From NCBI RefSeq assembly GCF_027887165.1, contig NC_077234.1:250886158-250950157 (forward strand): a DNA stretch of 64,000 nt, written 5' to 3'. Position numbers and translations under genes: made by a program. Below, piece by piece: positions 34,010 through 44,799 of this stretch. The notes under the pieces are model-generated. The model worked only from the letters and a program-made list of their open reading frames with translations, did no database searches and was not told where the DNA came from. Position 1 is the first letter of the stretch. Each line of letters opens with the position of its first letter. The stretch is from Monodelphis domestica. Its lineage: Eukaryota > Chordata > Mammalia > Didelphimorphia > Didelphidae.

Positions 34010-35724
34010 CAGCTTGCAAAAATTACCCTTTATCTATTTTTATTAGTAATGCACATCAGAAATCCTAAGCTATGGAGGGACCTCAAAATGTCATTCCTTC
34101 TTTGCTGCTTTCTAAGTCAGGATTATTTCACTAAAGATAAATAATACCAAACTTCTTCCTCTTTTTCTTTACAGTTAGTGGTTTGAAAGACACCCCAATA
34201 ACTGTTATTTTAAGAACGCTACTTTAAGAAAGGATCAAATCCAATGGTGTTTTATTTGCTAGAACAGATGTATTCCTGAATATTTGTGTATAAATAAACT
34301 GTGTGTAAAATCAAATTTTTCCTTTGATTTTTCCATACAGAAAATATAAATAATATTGTTATATAAATATAGGGAAATATTTTTTTTAGAAAAACATAAA
34401 CCCAAAGCAATAGTGCTTAAAGACTAGAAAAATTATATTTATATTTAGAGATAAGATGCTAATTTGATTATGTCATACCCCAAATAGTTTTAAAATATTA
34501 ATATAATATTTTAAATATAATATAATATAATAATTTAAATATAATATAATATCTTAAGATTATTTTGATGTTGGGCTTCATGGCATGTGTATTAAAGAAA
34601 CACAACACCGATAGTTTCAGTGAATGGAGCACACAAAACTGAGAAGAGCCTCTCTACTTTTAGATTCTTTCCCTTTTCATTACTGTATCTTAACATGATT
34701 TTTTTCTTGGTTTCTCAGATCTTGTTTCCTAATACAGCACTTAAGGTAAGTTTCCTAGATTTGAGAAATGAACAAGCTGATCCAGCCTAAAGCAAGATCA
34801 CCATTTTACTAATAAGGAAGCATATTTACTAAACAAATTAAAGAACACATGGCCATAGAGTGAAATATAGTGTGACTATAATAATAATAAAATAAATAAA
34901 CTAATAAAAAATAAAAATAGAGTGAAAATGCTGTAAAGTAATTTTTGGACCTATAATTCTTATGCATTAAGGGATGCATAAGAAATCAGGACCCTGATTC
35001 ATGAATTATTTAAGAAAAATTTTAGATCAAGCTTCTGACTGACAAGGTATATTTGTCAATTTATATAGAACAGCATCTTGATTTTGTAAGGTGAAATTTT
35101 TTTGTTTTTTGGAATTAGGAAATAGGGAAGGAATTGGTCAAAGCTAAACCATGATGGAAAAGTTACTTTTCTAAAAGCACCAAATAAATGACAACCCAAA
35201 TGCTTTTGAACAATATTGTTTCCATTCTCTTTACCAACACTCAAAGGAATAGGTCCTCCTTTTTCTGCCTTTTCCTTTTTTGCTTTAGTTTCCAGCATTC
35301 ATCTTGCCTTCATTGTAGCCTAAGAACTTTACCTGGAGAAAAAAGAAAGACAAAAATTCATGGCTTAAACACAAAGAAGCCGCTTGTAGGTCTTGAGAGC
35401 TCTACAAGAAACAGATGTCACCACAGTGACTTCCTGCCAAGGAGAGAGCAGGGGGTAAGAGAAGAATGCTGAGACCGTAAATGAGATAACATGTTTGTGG
35501 TGTTCACGCTTAGTGTACTAATGAAGCAAGTGATAAACAAGTGATAATGAGTGGACCATCTTCCTAATTCTTCATGGAAAAATTTCCCCAGCAGTAAAGG
35601 ATTTCATGTGGTTTTTCTAGGTGCTGGGACATTTCAAAATTTAGAAAATGGATTTACAATCCCTCTAACGCATCAAGATTGCAATATTTTAAGCTGGTCA
35701 TACCCAACATAAAAAAGATCACAT
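34010..35724. other. Repeat-poor, very AT-rich stretch
   Basis: Contains an AT-rich array built on TATAATATAA at about 34490-34555 and an A/T-rich (AATA)n block at about 34880-34920. No named interspersed repeat or gene. Confidence 0.45.
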
Positions 35725-35870
35725 GTTTTAAAGCAAGAAGGGACCTGATAAGTCATCTAATCATTATTCTTCCTCTTTTTCAGATGAGGAAACAAATTAA
35801 TAGAGGTAAATAGACTACCCAAGATAGATAGTAAGTTAAAGAGAAGGCGACTATTTTCATTGGAGCTTTA
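35725..35870 (-). mobile_element. MIR-type fragment
   Basis: GAAGGGACCTGATAAGTCAT, TTTTCAGATGAGGAAACAAA and GACTACCCAAGATAGATAGT correspond to the reversed tail and core of a MIR-type element. Confidence 0.55.
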
Positions 35871-37690
35871 GACAAAAGATCCTTCAAACTTTAAATCTAT
35901 GATCCTAAAGAACTGATCAGTAGAAAAGGAATGGAATAAGGTGAAACTGAATTCATTAGAAAAAGACCAAGAATGAACAATGTGGAATGGTGGGTTTTAT
36001 AGATCTCTGAAGTTTGATCCTTTCAAAAAAGTATTTCTCTTTGGTCTTGTCTTTCTTACATCTTACCCATATTTATCAACAGGGACAACTCCCACAGCCT
36101 CCATGGTTTTCTTAAACAATTAATGTTTTTCATATGTCAGCATTGTTGTTGCTATTATTCCTACAGTAAATTCATCTTCTTAGTAATTCTATCTTCCTTT
36201 TCATCTCGTGTGGTTCTGCTGGACCATTTATTTATTTTATTTTTTTGGCTTACCTCTTGGATTCTCTACATCTGTGAAACACTTTCCTGTTTACAAGCCC
36301 CAAGTATAATTAAAGGAACTATGGGTACTTGCGAGGAATGCAGAAATTCTGGCTTCAGTCTCCAGTCATAGGTTCACTTCCCAGTCACACTTATTACTTG
36401 CCATTTTTTTTTCCTGGAATGCTACATGAGAGGTGATACGTTCTTTCAATATGATCAGTTTCTTGGATGGAGAAATATTCACCACATGTAAATCTTCAAG
36501 GTAAGGGAAACAAAGGCAAAAAAAAAATACGAAACCAGAATTTCTCTTCTCTTTAGTTGGATGGCAGCAGACTTCTACAGAGGTTTGCCATCCCCCCACC
36601 CCACCCCACCCCCCAGCCAAAGTCGGCTCCGAGCCATGGGTCATAAAAATTGAGATATGCCACTGTGTATACCACCCTGGCCTGAATTAATACTATTTCC
36701 TGCTGCAGTGAGAAAAATCCAAACCCACACACTGCTGGCAGTTTGGCCACATTTATTGAAGGTCTGGTTTGTTCAAGTGTTTCAAGCCACACATGGCCTT
36801 AATAACGGAACAATTCCTGGCTTGATAGCTGACTTCAAAGATACAAGATTTAGTCTCACCAAAATATATCTTGGTCTCAGAGCCTTCCTTCTTCCCTTTA
36901 TTTATGTCTCCGCATGTCTACTTTTGCTCTGAATGTGTGTTTACATCATTTTGGACTTGGAAATCGTTTGACGCTACAAGATTGGATCACACCACGGCTT
37001 ATGTGGGAGATCTCCCAAGAATGTTCGGTGCTGTAGAATGAAGAGATGAATCATGCTGTTGACTGGAGCTCTTCTTCCTTTCAAGTCTGAAACAAATCAA
37101 TGACTCAGTTTAGTGGTATAATTTGGGGCTTACCGTGTGCAGAAGGAAGGGATCTGGAGGAGAAAGGCAAAGAGAAAATCATTGATAATTTAACTGAACC
37201 GTATTAGACAACGAGCATCTCCCTCTTTCAGCCACTTCTTCGACTGTCCTGTGAGCTCTGCTGTAACTTCCAAGATTGTAGGCTGGGAAGGGAGGGAGAA
37301 TAATGGAGCTCACCGGTCTTCCCATGCCTTCCATGGTCATGGCGGTTACTGTTTTGCTTTTGACAATGCAGAGAGGATGAGGTGCCTGCCATGAGGCAGA
37401 CATCAGATAGCATTGTGAAAGTTGTTGGTGTCATCAGAAACAAGTCCTACAAATGCTAAAAAGCAGCCATGGGGAGACAGCTGCACTTGGACTAAAAGTG
37501 ACTATACCTAGATATTGGTCCTAAACAACATAATATACTGTTATTTCATAGGAGAACATGGGTTTTTGAGGTTTTATCTTTTTTTAAAGGAAAAACTCCC
37601 AAAGATATTTTGTCACTTGAGATCTAAAGGCATTTTGGAAAGAGTTAAAATGTTATCCTTTTTCTATCTTAAACATTAAACCAAATCTCA
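35871..37690. other. Repeat-poor tract of about 1.8 kb
   Basis: One of the two longest stretches without a recognised repeat. It has above-average complexity and retained CpGs, mainly in 36900-37450 (GAAATCGTTTGACGC, CACCACGGC, CTTCGACTG, CACCGGTC). Several 60-90-aa ORFs on both strands overlap and show no known domain or codon pattern. Conserved non-coding DNA or part of an unrecognised transcript are both possible. Confidence 0.4.
36592..36614 (-). other. Compact G-quadruplex motif
   Basis: The + strand reads C6-A-C4-A-C4-A-C6. The minus strand is therefore four G runs of at least four with single-base loops, which fits a very stable quadruplex. It lies in the repeat-poor tract just before GGCTCCGAGCCATGG. 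No promoter is otherwise evident. Confidence 0.9.
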
Positions 37691-37699
37691 ACCTTCTCT

Positions 37700-37875
37700 A
37701 ATGTGTTTTACACACAGCTGACAAATTGATATTCTACAAAAATGGATATGACCATATCATCTTCCTTCTCCGAAATATTAAAAACTCACTATTGTCCCTA
37801 GAATAAAATGCAAATTTCTTAGCCTAGTATTTAAAGCCAGCTTCCATCTCTTCCCAAAAGGGAATCGTCTTAAAT
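37700..37875 (+). mobile_element. L2 LINE fragment, left half
   Basis: TTGTCCCTAGAATAAAATGC and AGCCTAGTATTTAAAGCC are L2 3'-region sequence in sense orientation. The continuation appears at 41225-41520, so the RTE between them seems to have inserted into this L2. Confidence 0.55.
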
Positions 37876-38547
37876 AAGCAATGAAAATAAATAGAATAAT
37901 ACAATAGGATAGGAAAGATAAGTGATCTCTAAGATTAGAGATCAAGGGAATGTTTCATGTAAAAATGGGCATGATAAAAACAGAAGTGGTAAGAATTTAA
38001 CAGAAGTAAAAGAGAATAAGAAGAGGTTGCAAGAATGGACTTACGAATTATACAAGAAAGATCTTCACATCATTATTAACAACCATGATGTGGTTACTGA
38101 TATAGTCAGACATTGAAGAATGAAGCCAAATGGACCTTAGGAAGCATTATGAACCAATAAGTCTGGTGGAGGAGACAGAATTCCTACTGAGCTATTTTAA
38201 AACTTAAAAGAAGATGCTGTTAAAGTGTTGCAATCAATATACCAGCAAATTTGCAAAACTCAACAGTGGTCACTGGATTAGAAAAGACCAGTTTATGTGC
38301 CACTCCTAAAGAGGGGCAATTACTAACATTTGCACTTATTTCACACACCATCAAGGCTATGCCTAAGATTCTACAAATAAAATGTGAATAGAGAATTATC
38401 AGCAGAGCAAATTAGTATTCAAAGAGGCAGAGAAACTAGAGACAAATTGCCAACATTCTCTGGATAATGGAGAAAGCAGGAGTTTCAGAAAAACAAGTTA
38501 AAAAAACTACTTCTGTTTCATGGACTAAAGCCTTTGACTATGTGGAA

Positions 38548-38549
<2 letters not shown>

Positions 38550-38595
<46 letters not shown>
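38550..38595. repeat. (AC)n microsatellite inside the RTE
   Basis: 23 AC units located within RT-coding sequence (after CTTTGACTATGTGGAACAA). The expansion arose after the RTE inserted. Confidence 0.97.
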
Positions 38596-38597
<2 letters not shown>

Positions 38598-38774
38598 GTG
38601 TGGTAATTCAAAGAGGTGGGAGTGCCAGATCATTTTATGTTTACCTCCTAGAAAGCTGCATGTGTGCCAATAAGCAACAGTTAGAAGAAAAAGTGGAACA
38701 ATTGGTTTAAAATTTGAAAGGGGGTACAACAAGGCTATATATGTTGTCACCTTAATTATATAACTTATATGCAA

Positions 38775-38870
38775 AGGTTTTTTTGTATTGTCTTACAACA
38801 GTGACCAATATGGAAGTATGTTTTGCATGATAATACATGTATAAACCAGATGAAATAACATTTTCAAGAG
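38775..38870 (+). mobile_element. L1 3'-UTR scrap within the RTE
   Basis: CAATATGGAAGTATGTTTTG followed by CATGATAATACATGTATAA matches the L1 3' UTR (compare 51320-51375). It lies between RTE reverse-transcriptase blocks, so it is a small foreign insert or a captured template switch. Confidence 0.55.
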
Positions 38871-39066
38871 GGATCATGTAAGTGAATGGATGAAGCAAAA
38901 GTTGGAATTAAGGTTTCCAGGAGAAATATCAGCTATTTCATATAAGCAGATGATATTACTTTGATGGCAGAAAATGAAGAAGAATTAAGAAACTTCTTAA
39001 TGAAGGTGAAAGAGGAAGGTATAAAATTTGATTTGAAGCTTAATATTAGTAAAAAACAAACTAAGG

Positions 39067-39676
39067 TCTTAATAACTGGTCTCATCACTTTCTGGCAAAT
39101 GGTTTTATAAACACTTCTCATTCTCCTATAAACCGTTTCCACACTCTTATTAACCTTTCCCACACTCTTATAAACACTGATCAAGGGGGCAGCTGGGTGG
39201 CTCAGAGGATTGAGAGCCAGGCCTAGAGATGGGAGATCCTAGGTTCAAATCTGGCCTCAGACACTTCCCAGCTGTGTGACCCTGGGCAAGTCACTTGACC
39301 CCCATTGCCTAGCCCTTACCACTCTTCTGCCTTGGAGCCAATACACAGTATTGACTCCAAGACGGAAGGTAAGGGTTTAAAAAAAATAAATTAAAAAAAT
39401 AAACACTGATCAAATAAGCACCCAGGATACAGAACACAGCACTGTGATTGGTTTCCTTTCATTCCATCAGCCAATAGTGTGCTGGGTACAATCTCATATT
39501 GGCAAACTTGTGCAAGTGGTAGTGGCATACTGCATTTCCATTGTGTACAGTATGGTATTCATCCACAAAATCCTGTAACACAGGAAAAACTTTGTGATAC
39601 AGACATATATATATATATATATTAAAAATACAGTGAAGCCACGATAAGTGAACTGCAATATAGTGAGGGATGATTG
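39067..39676. mobile_element. Tigger/pogo-like non-autonomous DNA transposon
   Basis: The right end, CACGATAAGTGAACTGCAATA then TAGTGAGGGATGATTG, resembles a reversed Tigger/mariner terminus. The left end, ACTGGTCTCATCACTTTCTGG, is a degenerate counterpart. The interior has CACTGTGATTGGTTTCC and GTGTACAGTATGGTATTC, as in Tigger-derived elements. RTE sequence flanks it on both sides. A TA target duplication is not clear. A (TA)n run lies at about 39604-39623, and a SINE splits it. Confidence 0.6.
39185..39399 (+). mobile_element. Marsupial tRNA-headed SINE, well preserved
   Basis: One of the best-preserved copies in the window. It starts GGGGGCAGCTGGGTGGC and has the A box TGGCTCAGAGG, the B box GGTTCAAATC and an A-rich tail. 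A 14-bp target-site duplication TAAACACTGATCAA (39171-39184 and 39400-39413) proves retrotransposition into the Tigger-like element. Confidence 0.97.
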
Positions 39677-39852
39677 CATCAGATATTATATTCTTGGACT
39701 CAAAAAATGCAACTATAGCCATGAAATTAAAAGATGCTTGTTCCTTGGAAGAAAAGCTATGGTAAATCTAGACAGCATACAAAAAAGCATAGACATATCC
39801 TTCTGACAAAGTCTATGTAGGAGTAATATATGTCTGTAAGAGTTGGTCTATG

Positions 39853-40804
39853 TGATAGAAATGAGACAGAGAAGAGTTTGCAGGACTTATGGATCAAGAT
39901 GCATCTAGCTCTAAAATGCAAAATCCAGGATTCCATTGGAATGTCCCTGGGTTGGTGGCAGTTGGAGCTGAGGGAGGGGCTTTGGTGTCTCTGTGTGAGG
40001 GACTGAAGTCACCTTTTCCCTGGAGGCTTTGGCCATACTCTGAGAGGAGAAACTTGGCTTTTGAACTTAGTCTCTGGCTTTCTGGCTCTGAACAGTTGGA
40101 GTTGACCAAAGGGGCTTTATGGTCTCTGGATCTCTGACTGGGGGACACACATTTGCTCTCTGGAGTTTGAAGCTGGCTGAGAGACTTTTGTGAAGCTGAC
40201 TTGGTTACTTGAAGTTCTCTGACTTTGGACAGTTGAAATGGACAAGAAGTTCACCTAACTGAAGAAGAAGAAAGAAGATCTTGAAAGCCATTGTCCTCCA
40301 TCTCCCTGTCCAATAGTCACAGTTTGTGACTGGACTACTTTCTCAATTTTACCTCAATTAGACTAGGGACTTCCTCATCCCCTTACCTCAGCTTCCCATC
40401 CTGTTATCCCAATAAACCCCTTACCTGAGAAAGAAACTTAGAGTATTTTATAATTCACTTAGGGGGGAAGAAAAATTGGGAGGAGAAGGGTGGCAGTTGG
40501 AGCAGGGAGGAGGGAGTGCAGGAGGAAGGAGATTAGGAAATAGATCAACCATCATTAGGGATTAATAGGCAGATTCCCCAGAGCAGTGTCCCCTGTATAC
40601 CAGCATCCCTGTGTGTGTGACATCCCTCAGCAGCATTTCTCTGTCCTCCATTACCAATAAGCAGCCTCAGATTCCCTCAGCAGTTTCAGGCTCATGCAGC
40701 AGCCTCTCTAGACACAGCCATTGGTGAAGAAATAGTTTCTCCTTAGTTTCTCCTCACTATCTCAAGAAGTAATAAGTTTCCCCTCAGTTTATTATTTTAT
40801 TACA
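39853..40804 (+). mobile_element. Solo LTR, fourth family, inside the RTE
   Basis: A 952-bp unit starting TGATAGAAATGAG and ending TTTTATTACA, with a poly(A) signal AATAAA at about 40411 giving + orientation. It is flanked by a 6-bp target duplication with one mismatch (TCTATG at 39847-39852, TCTATA at 40805-40810). RTE coding sequence resumes shortly after it, so the LTR is younger than the RTE. About 390 bp lie beyond the poly(A) signal, which is long for U5. No internal viral sequence is present. The 80-aa ORFs inside are chance. Confidence 0.85.
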
Positions 40805-40848
40805 TCTATAAGGAAAATGGAACATCAGAGAATTGAGATTTTCTAATT

Positions 40849-41106
40849 ATGGTGCTGGAGAAGACTTTTGAGAGTCCCTTGCAAAGCAGAGAGATAAAAT
40901 TAGACCTACTTCAAGAAATTAATTCAGGCCATTTACCAAAAGGTCAAATACTGAAACTGAAGCCTACATACTTTAGCCATATAATGAGAAGACAGCTCTC
41001 ATTAAAAAAAAAAGCAAAACCCTTTTTTTGGGGGGGAAAGATTGAAGGCAGAAGCAAAAGGAGATGTCAGAGGATAAGATGGATGGACAGTGTCTTGGAG
41101 CAATGA
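40849..41106 (+). pseudogene. RTE ORF C-terminal piece (85 codons)
   Basis: The open stretch encodes VLEKTFESPLQSREI, ILKLKPTYFSHIMRRQ and KIEGRSKRRCQRIRWMDS, the hallmark C-terminal end of BovB/RTE polyproteins. The upstream frame is cut by the solo LTR. Confidence 0.88.
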
Positions 41107-41224
41107 ACATGACAGATTTTGAGGAATAGTGGAGGATAGAAGGGTCTGTTGTGCTTTTGGTTTATGAAGTCATGAAGAGCTCCACTTTACTGAATGACTG
41201 AATAATAACATGCATTTCTACTTT

Positions 41225-41520
41225 TATTTAATATCAAACTTCTTCCTTCAATCTCTATTCCAGTCAAATAATTAATTGATAATATTTCTCATTACCCAAC
41301 ATTCCAAATCATAACTTCATGCCTCTATTCAGTTGATCTCCCATGTGTGAAAGGCATTCCCCTCTTAGCTCTAAATCACATGCTCCCTAGCTTCCTTCAA
41401 AACCTGATCAGTTGATACAAAAATCTTAATCCCCACAGTTAGTGGCACTGCTTCCCTCTTGCCTCCTTTATATTCACCTTCTGGTGTCTATATGTTGTAT
41501 CTCCTCCATGTAGAATAATA
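41225..41520 (+). mobile_element. L2 LINE fragment, right half
   Basis: CTCCCATGTGTGAAAGGCAT, CCTAGCTTCCTTCAAAACC and CCACAGTTAGTGGCACTGC are consistent with L2 3' sequence in sense orientation, continuing the fragment at 37700-37875. Confidence 0.5.
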
Positions 41521-41570
41521 TATAAATTCAAAATTTAAAAATTAATATAATTGTGATTAATTGTCCAAAT

Positions 41571-41706
41571 GGTAAGGGCTAGGCAATGGGGGTCAAATGA
41601 CTTGCCCAGGGTCCCACAGCTGGGAAGTGGCTGAGGTCAGATTTGAACCTAGGACCTCCTGTCTCTAGGCCTGGCTCACAATCCAGTGAGCTACCCAGTA
41701 ACCCCC
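41571..41706 (-). mobile_element. Marsupial tRNA-headed SINE, 3'-truncated
   Basis: Starts within the unit (GGTAAGGGCTAGGCAATGGG) and ends GAGCTACCCAGTAACCCCC. The reversed B box is TTTGAACC. The tail third of the SINE is absent. Confidence 0.9.
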
Positions 41707-41729
41707 AAGAATTCTATATTTTAAAGCAT

Positions 41730-42915
41730 TTACACCTTTAAATTTTTCTTTTATTAAATATTTCCTAATTGCTTATACATTTTTATAAATTCATTTATTT
41801 TTTAAATTTTGAGTTCTAAATTCTTTCCCTCTCCCATCCTTTACCTATTAGGATGGCAAGTAATATAATTTTAATAATACATATGAAATCATGCAAAATA
41901 TTTTCACATTAACCATGTTCTAAAAGAAAATACACGCACATGCAAAAACTAAATAAGAAAAAAAATCTTAAAGGTTAAAAGGTTATACTTTCATCTGCAC
42001 TCAGAATTTATCAGTCTCTCTCTTCTCTCTGTCTCTCTCCGTCTCTGTCTGTCTGTCTGTCTCTCTCTCTGTCTCTTTCTTTGGACATCATTGATCCTTT
42101 AGAACTCTCTTGGATCTTTGTCTTGATTACATCCCCTAAATCTTTCACAGTTGATCATCCTTACAATATCACTGTTACTTTGTAAAATTATTTCCTGTTT
42201 CTGTTCACCTCAGTTTGCATCAGTTCATATAAATCTTGCCAGTTTTTTCTTAAACCATCTGCTCATCATTTCTTATAGCACAATAGCATTCCATCACAAT
42301 TGGACACCACAACTTGTTTAGATATTCCTTAAATGATGAGAATTCCCTCAATTCCTAATTCTTTGCCACCACAAAAAGGGCTGATATAAATATTTTTGGA
42401 TAAATAAATTCCTTTACTTTTTCTTTGCTCTCTTTTGGATACAGGTGTAAAAATTAAAATTAATCTCAAATAGCAAAATATATATTTAAAGAGATTTATT
42501 AATGATCATTAGAAGTAAAGGAATAAAAAGGTAACAAAATTAAAAAACAAAACAAAACACGTGCCCATGGCTAATAAGCCTGTTCAAAATTCCCGCTTAC
42601 CACCACCGTTGCTACAGGAATTCCAAGAGGCCAGACCAGGAATACCCACTGAATTTATCCATCTGTCTAAAGGAAATATGGAATGACAGTGGGCTCCTGG
42701 GAAATGCCATTTTAAGGGTCATAGATTTCCAATTACACACAGGTCTAAAAGTGGTATTTCTGGGTAAAAGGATATGTGCAATTTCAATGGCCTTTGACTA
42801 TAGTTCAAAATTATTCTCCAATAACCCATTAGAGTCCCATTTTCACATCTTCTCTAGCATTTACCATTTTCCTTTTCTGTCGTGTTAGTCAATCTGATAG
42901 ACATTTTTATTTTTT
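41730..42915 (-). mobile_element. Antisense L1 3' segment, split by an LTR
   Basis: The reversed 3' UTR (AATTTTGAGTTCTAAATTC) and ORF2 C-terminus (CACCACAACTTGTTTAGATA; GCCACCACAAAAAGGGCTG) run to 42445. The same L1 resumes at 42738 with CAGGTCTAAAAGTGGTATT and ends near 42915. A CT/GTCT-rich tract lies at 42013-42082. Confidence 0.85.
42446..42737 (-). mobile_element. Solo LTR, short family (copy 2), inside L1
   Basis: The reverse complement of the unit at 300-590, 292 bp, with TG...CA ends and an AATAAA signal on the minus strand. Target duplications TACAGG (42440-42445) and CACAGG (42738-42743) match at 5 of 6. The L1 reading GATACAGG|TCTAAAAGTGG is cleanly split, so the LTR is younger than this L1. 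It is a solo LTR fossil. Confidence 0.92.
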
Positions 42916-43212
42916 CTAAAGAATGGAGGGCTCAGAGTTTAACGATAAAATATAATTTAACCTATCTGAGTAGTTAGTTATTCTCTGCTATGAGTTCTTC
43001 TTTAGTTTAATCTGAATACATTGAGGTTTGTAACTATTTAAGCCTTTTGAAAAAATTTTTTAAACAGCAGAGACTTTAAAGTTATTTTCTGTATCTTTTT
43101 ATTTATAAACGGCAACAATTACTATCCCTAAAGTAATTTATTGTCTTCCTAAAACTAAAAAGTATAAAAAGAAAAGAGATGAATTAATGTAGCCATCCTA
43201 TTCTGAATCCTA

Positions 43213-43214
<2 letters not shown>

Positions 43215-43258
<44 letters not shown>
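43215..43258. repeat. (TG)n microsatellite
   Basis: 22 uninterrupted units in repeat-poor flanks. Confidence 0.97.
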
Positions 43259-43259
<1 letters not shown>

Positions 43260-43263
<4 letters not shown>

Positions 43264-44270
43264 CAATGAGACTTTGTTTTTATTTGGGTAGAAGCTGGCT
43301 CAAAGAAGGATATTTGCTGTTCTTTCAGTATGGATAGGACAGTGCTCATGTATTAATAGGATAATTGGTTTGTTCTGTGCCCTTCCCTTCCCACCCCCCC
43401 TCTAGTAGTGGATGATGAATGTATACAGAGCTTGCTGCATTCCCTCTCTAGGTAGGTCCTCCAGAAAAGATATTCAATTTGGAACATCCTTTGCTGAGAT
43501 TAGCAAACTCTGAGCAGGGAACATAGTGAAATCAAAACCTTAATCTTTTGTTGAGAACTGCTAAAATCTATTGGGATTTAAAATTCAAAACCAAATAAAT
43601 ATTCTTCCATTGCTTTAACCTTGCCTATAATAAAATTAGCCGGAAGCGAGAACAATTCAGAAGCCATGGCTACTCACCACCCACCAGATATAGCCATCTT
43701 GTCTCATGGCCCAAGTGATAGATAACATGGCCCTGATTTTCAAAACACTTTTTCAAAGTTTCCAGGGACCTCCCTGCCTCTCTCTAATCCAACAAATCGA
43801 ATCTTTTTAAATAAATCACCAGGCAAAAATTTATCAAAATAATTTTGAAGCATTCAGCGCAGTATAAATAATAACTGTTTTCCTTACTTGACAAACTTGT
43901 AAAGTTCATCAATTGGCTTAGCCTTCTTCTCCTATACTTAGCCAGTTAAACAGAAAACTCAAAGTCACAGCAGCTTGAAGGTAGAAGATAGCAATTCTAA
44001 GTATGAGACATCATATTGGGTTTAAACCCAAAGATCAGGACATTCTGGCCGCACAGATCGGCATCTCCTTCTCCAGAAAGAACAGAGAACAAAAAGCAAT
44101 GCTCTAATTTGATTACTCTAATGAAGAATTCGCTTCCTTGGACAAAATCTTCGGTATCCATAATGCTGGGTTGGAAGAACTATTTTGTAGTAGTGATTGA
44201 ATAGTCTTTGGACTATAAAAGGGTCAGTATATTCCAATTGTAGTAGGTTTGGTTAGAAGCCAACTCTCCT

Positions 44271-44271
<1 letters not shown>
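43260..44271. other. Repeat-poor stretch
   Basis: No recognised repeat. Complex sequence with several retained CpGs (ATTAGCCGGAAGCGAG, CATTCAGCGCAG, CTGGCCGCAC). No ORF with a known motif. It may contain conserved non-coding DNA. Confidence 0.4.

Positions 44272-44322
<51 letters not shown>
44272..44322. repeat. (GT)n microsatellite
   Basis: About 25 uninterrupted units. Confidence 0.97.
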
Positions 44323-44323
<1 letters not shown>

Positions 44324-44799
44324 TAGAATATTGTGAACTTTCTTTCACTGCGGGTGTATAATCTGTTGGTTTTGGAGAGTGACGAGACATGGTTCACGCT
44401 CTGGATTAAGTTTGGATTAGATCACCATTCAGACCTCTTCCAAACTATCAATTTTATTTTTGATAGAAATACTGTGATAACTTTGTCTACAAATGTTTGT
44501 GAGCTGATGGATAAGCGGAGATATTGCCAGAAAAGTGACCTCCCCAGAGGACTTGATCCTGCTTCTGGTGTGAAAGCGGCTCTCTATACCAGTGCCTCTC
44601 GCCGAGAAGCCTAGAGGGTTTAAAAATGACAAGAAATAGAGAAAATGTAAAGCTTTCAATCCAATGTCTTGCATTTCAGATTCAGTTAAATTAAACAAAC
44701 ATCTATTACCGACCAGCAACTAAGAACACACATAGATAAATGAGAAAGAGTCCAGATCCCAAGGATAAATTCTCCTGGGGAGAAAATAATACATACTTT
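44323..44799. other. Repeat-poor stretch with opposing ~95-aa ORFs
   Basis: A + strand ORF (44333-44614, 93 aa) and an overlapping minus-strand ORF (44429-44719, 96 aa) share the same DNA. I recognise no domain, signal peptide or membrane segment in either. Both starting methionines lie next to the GT tract or in AT-rich DNA. Most likely chance. Confidence 0.35.

Larger units (their letters stand above)
37880..41215 (+). mobile_element. RTE/BovB-type LINE, 5'-truncated and multiply interrupted
   Basis: The sequence follows the RTE/BovB reading order. A pre-RT segment (GNVSCKNGHDKN, KKRLQEWTYELYKKDL) lies at 37922-38116. The RT entry is near 38160 (TCTGGTGGAGGAGACAGAAT), and the catalytic region is near 38940-39030 (ADDITLMAENEEELRNFL). 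The C-terminal 'MVLEKTFESPLQSREI...RRCQRIRWMDS' block is at 40849-41106. The 3' end reads GACTGAATAATAACATGC. It is broken by stops and by the insertions listed separately. RTE is the likely source of the machinery for marsupial RTE-tailed SINEs (established for the family). Confidence 0.88.

Noticed and set aside
39185-39399. tRNA gene signal (A and B boxes)
   Set aside because: The boxes belong to the SINE head. The sequence cannot form a full tRNA cloverleaf and has the SINE body, tail and target duplication.
44333-44719. Opposing 93- and 96-codon ORFs as a small gene
   Set aside because: Both strands are open over the same DNA, neither has a recognisable motif, and the sequence context gives no support. 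They remain possible only with transcript evidence.
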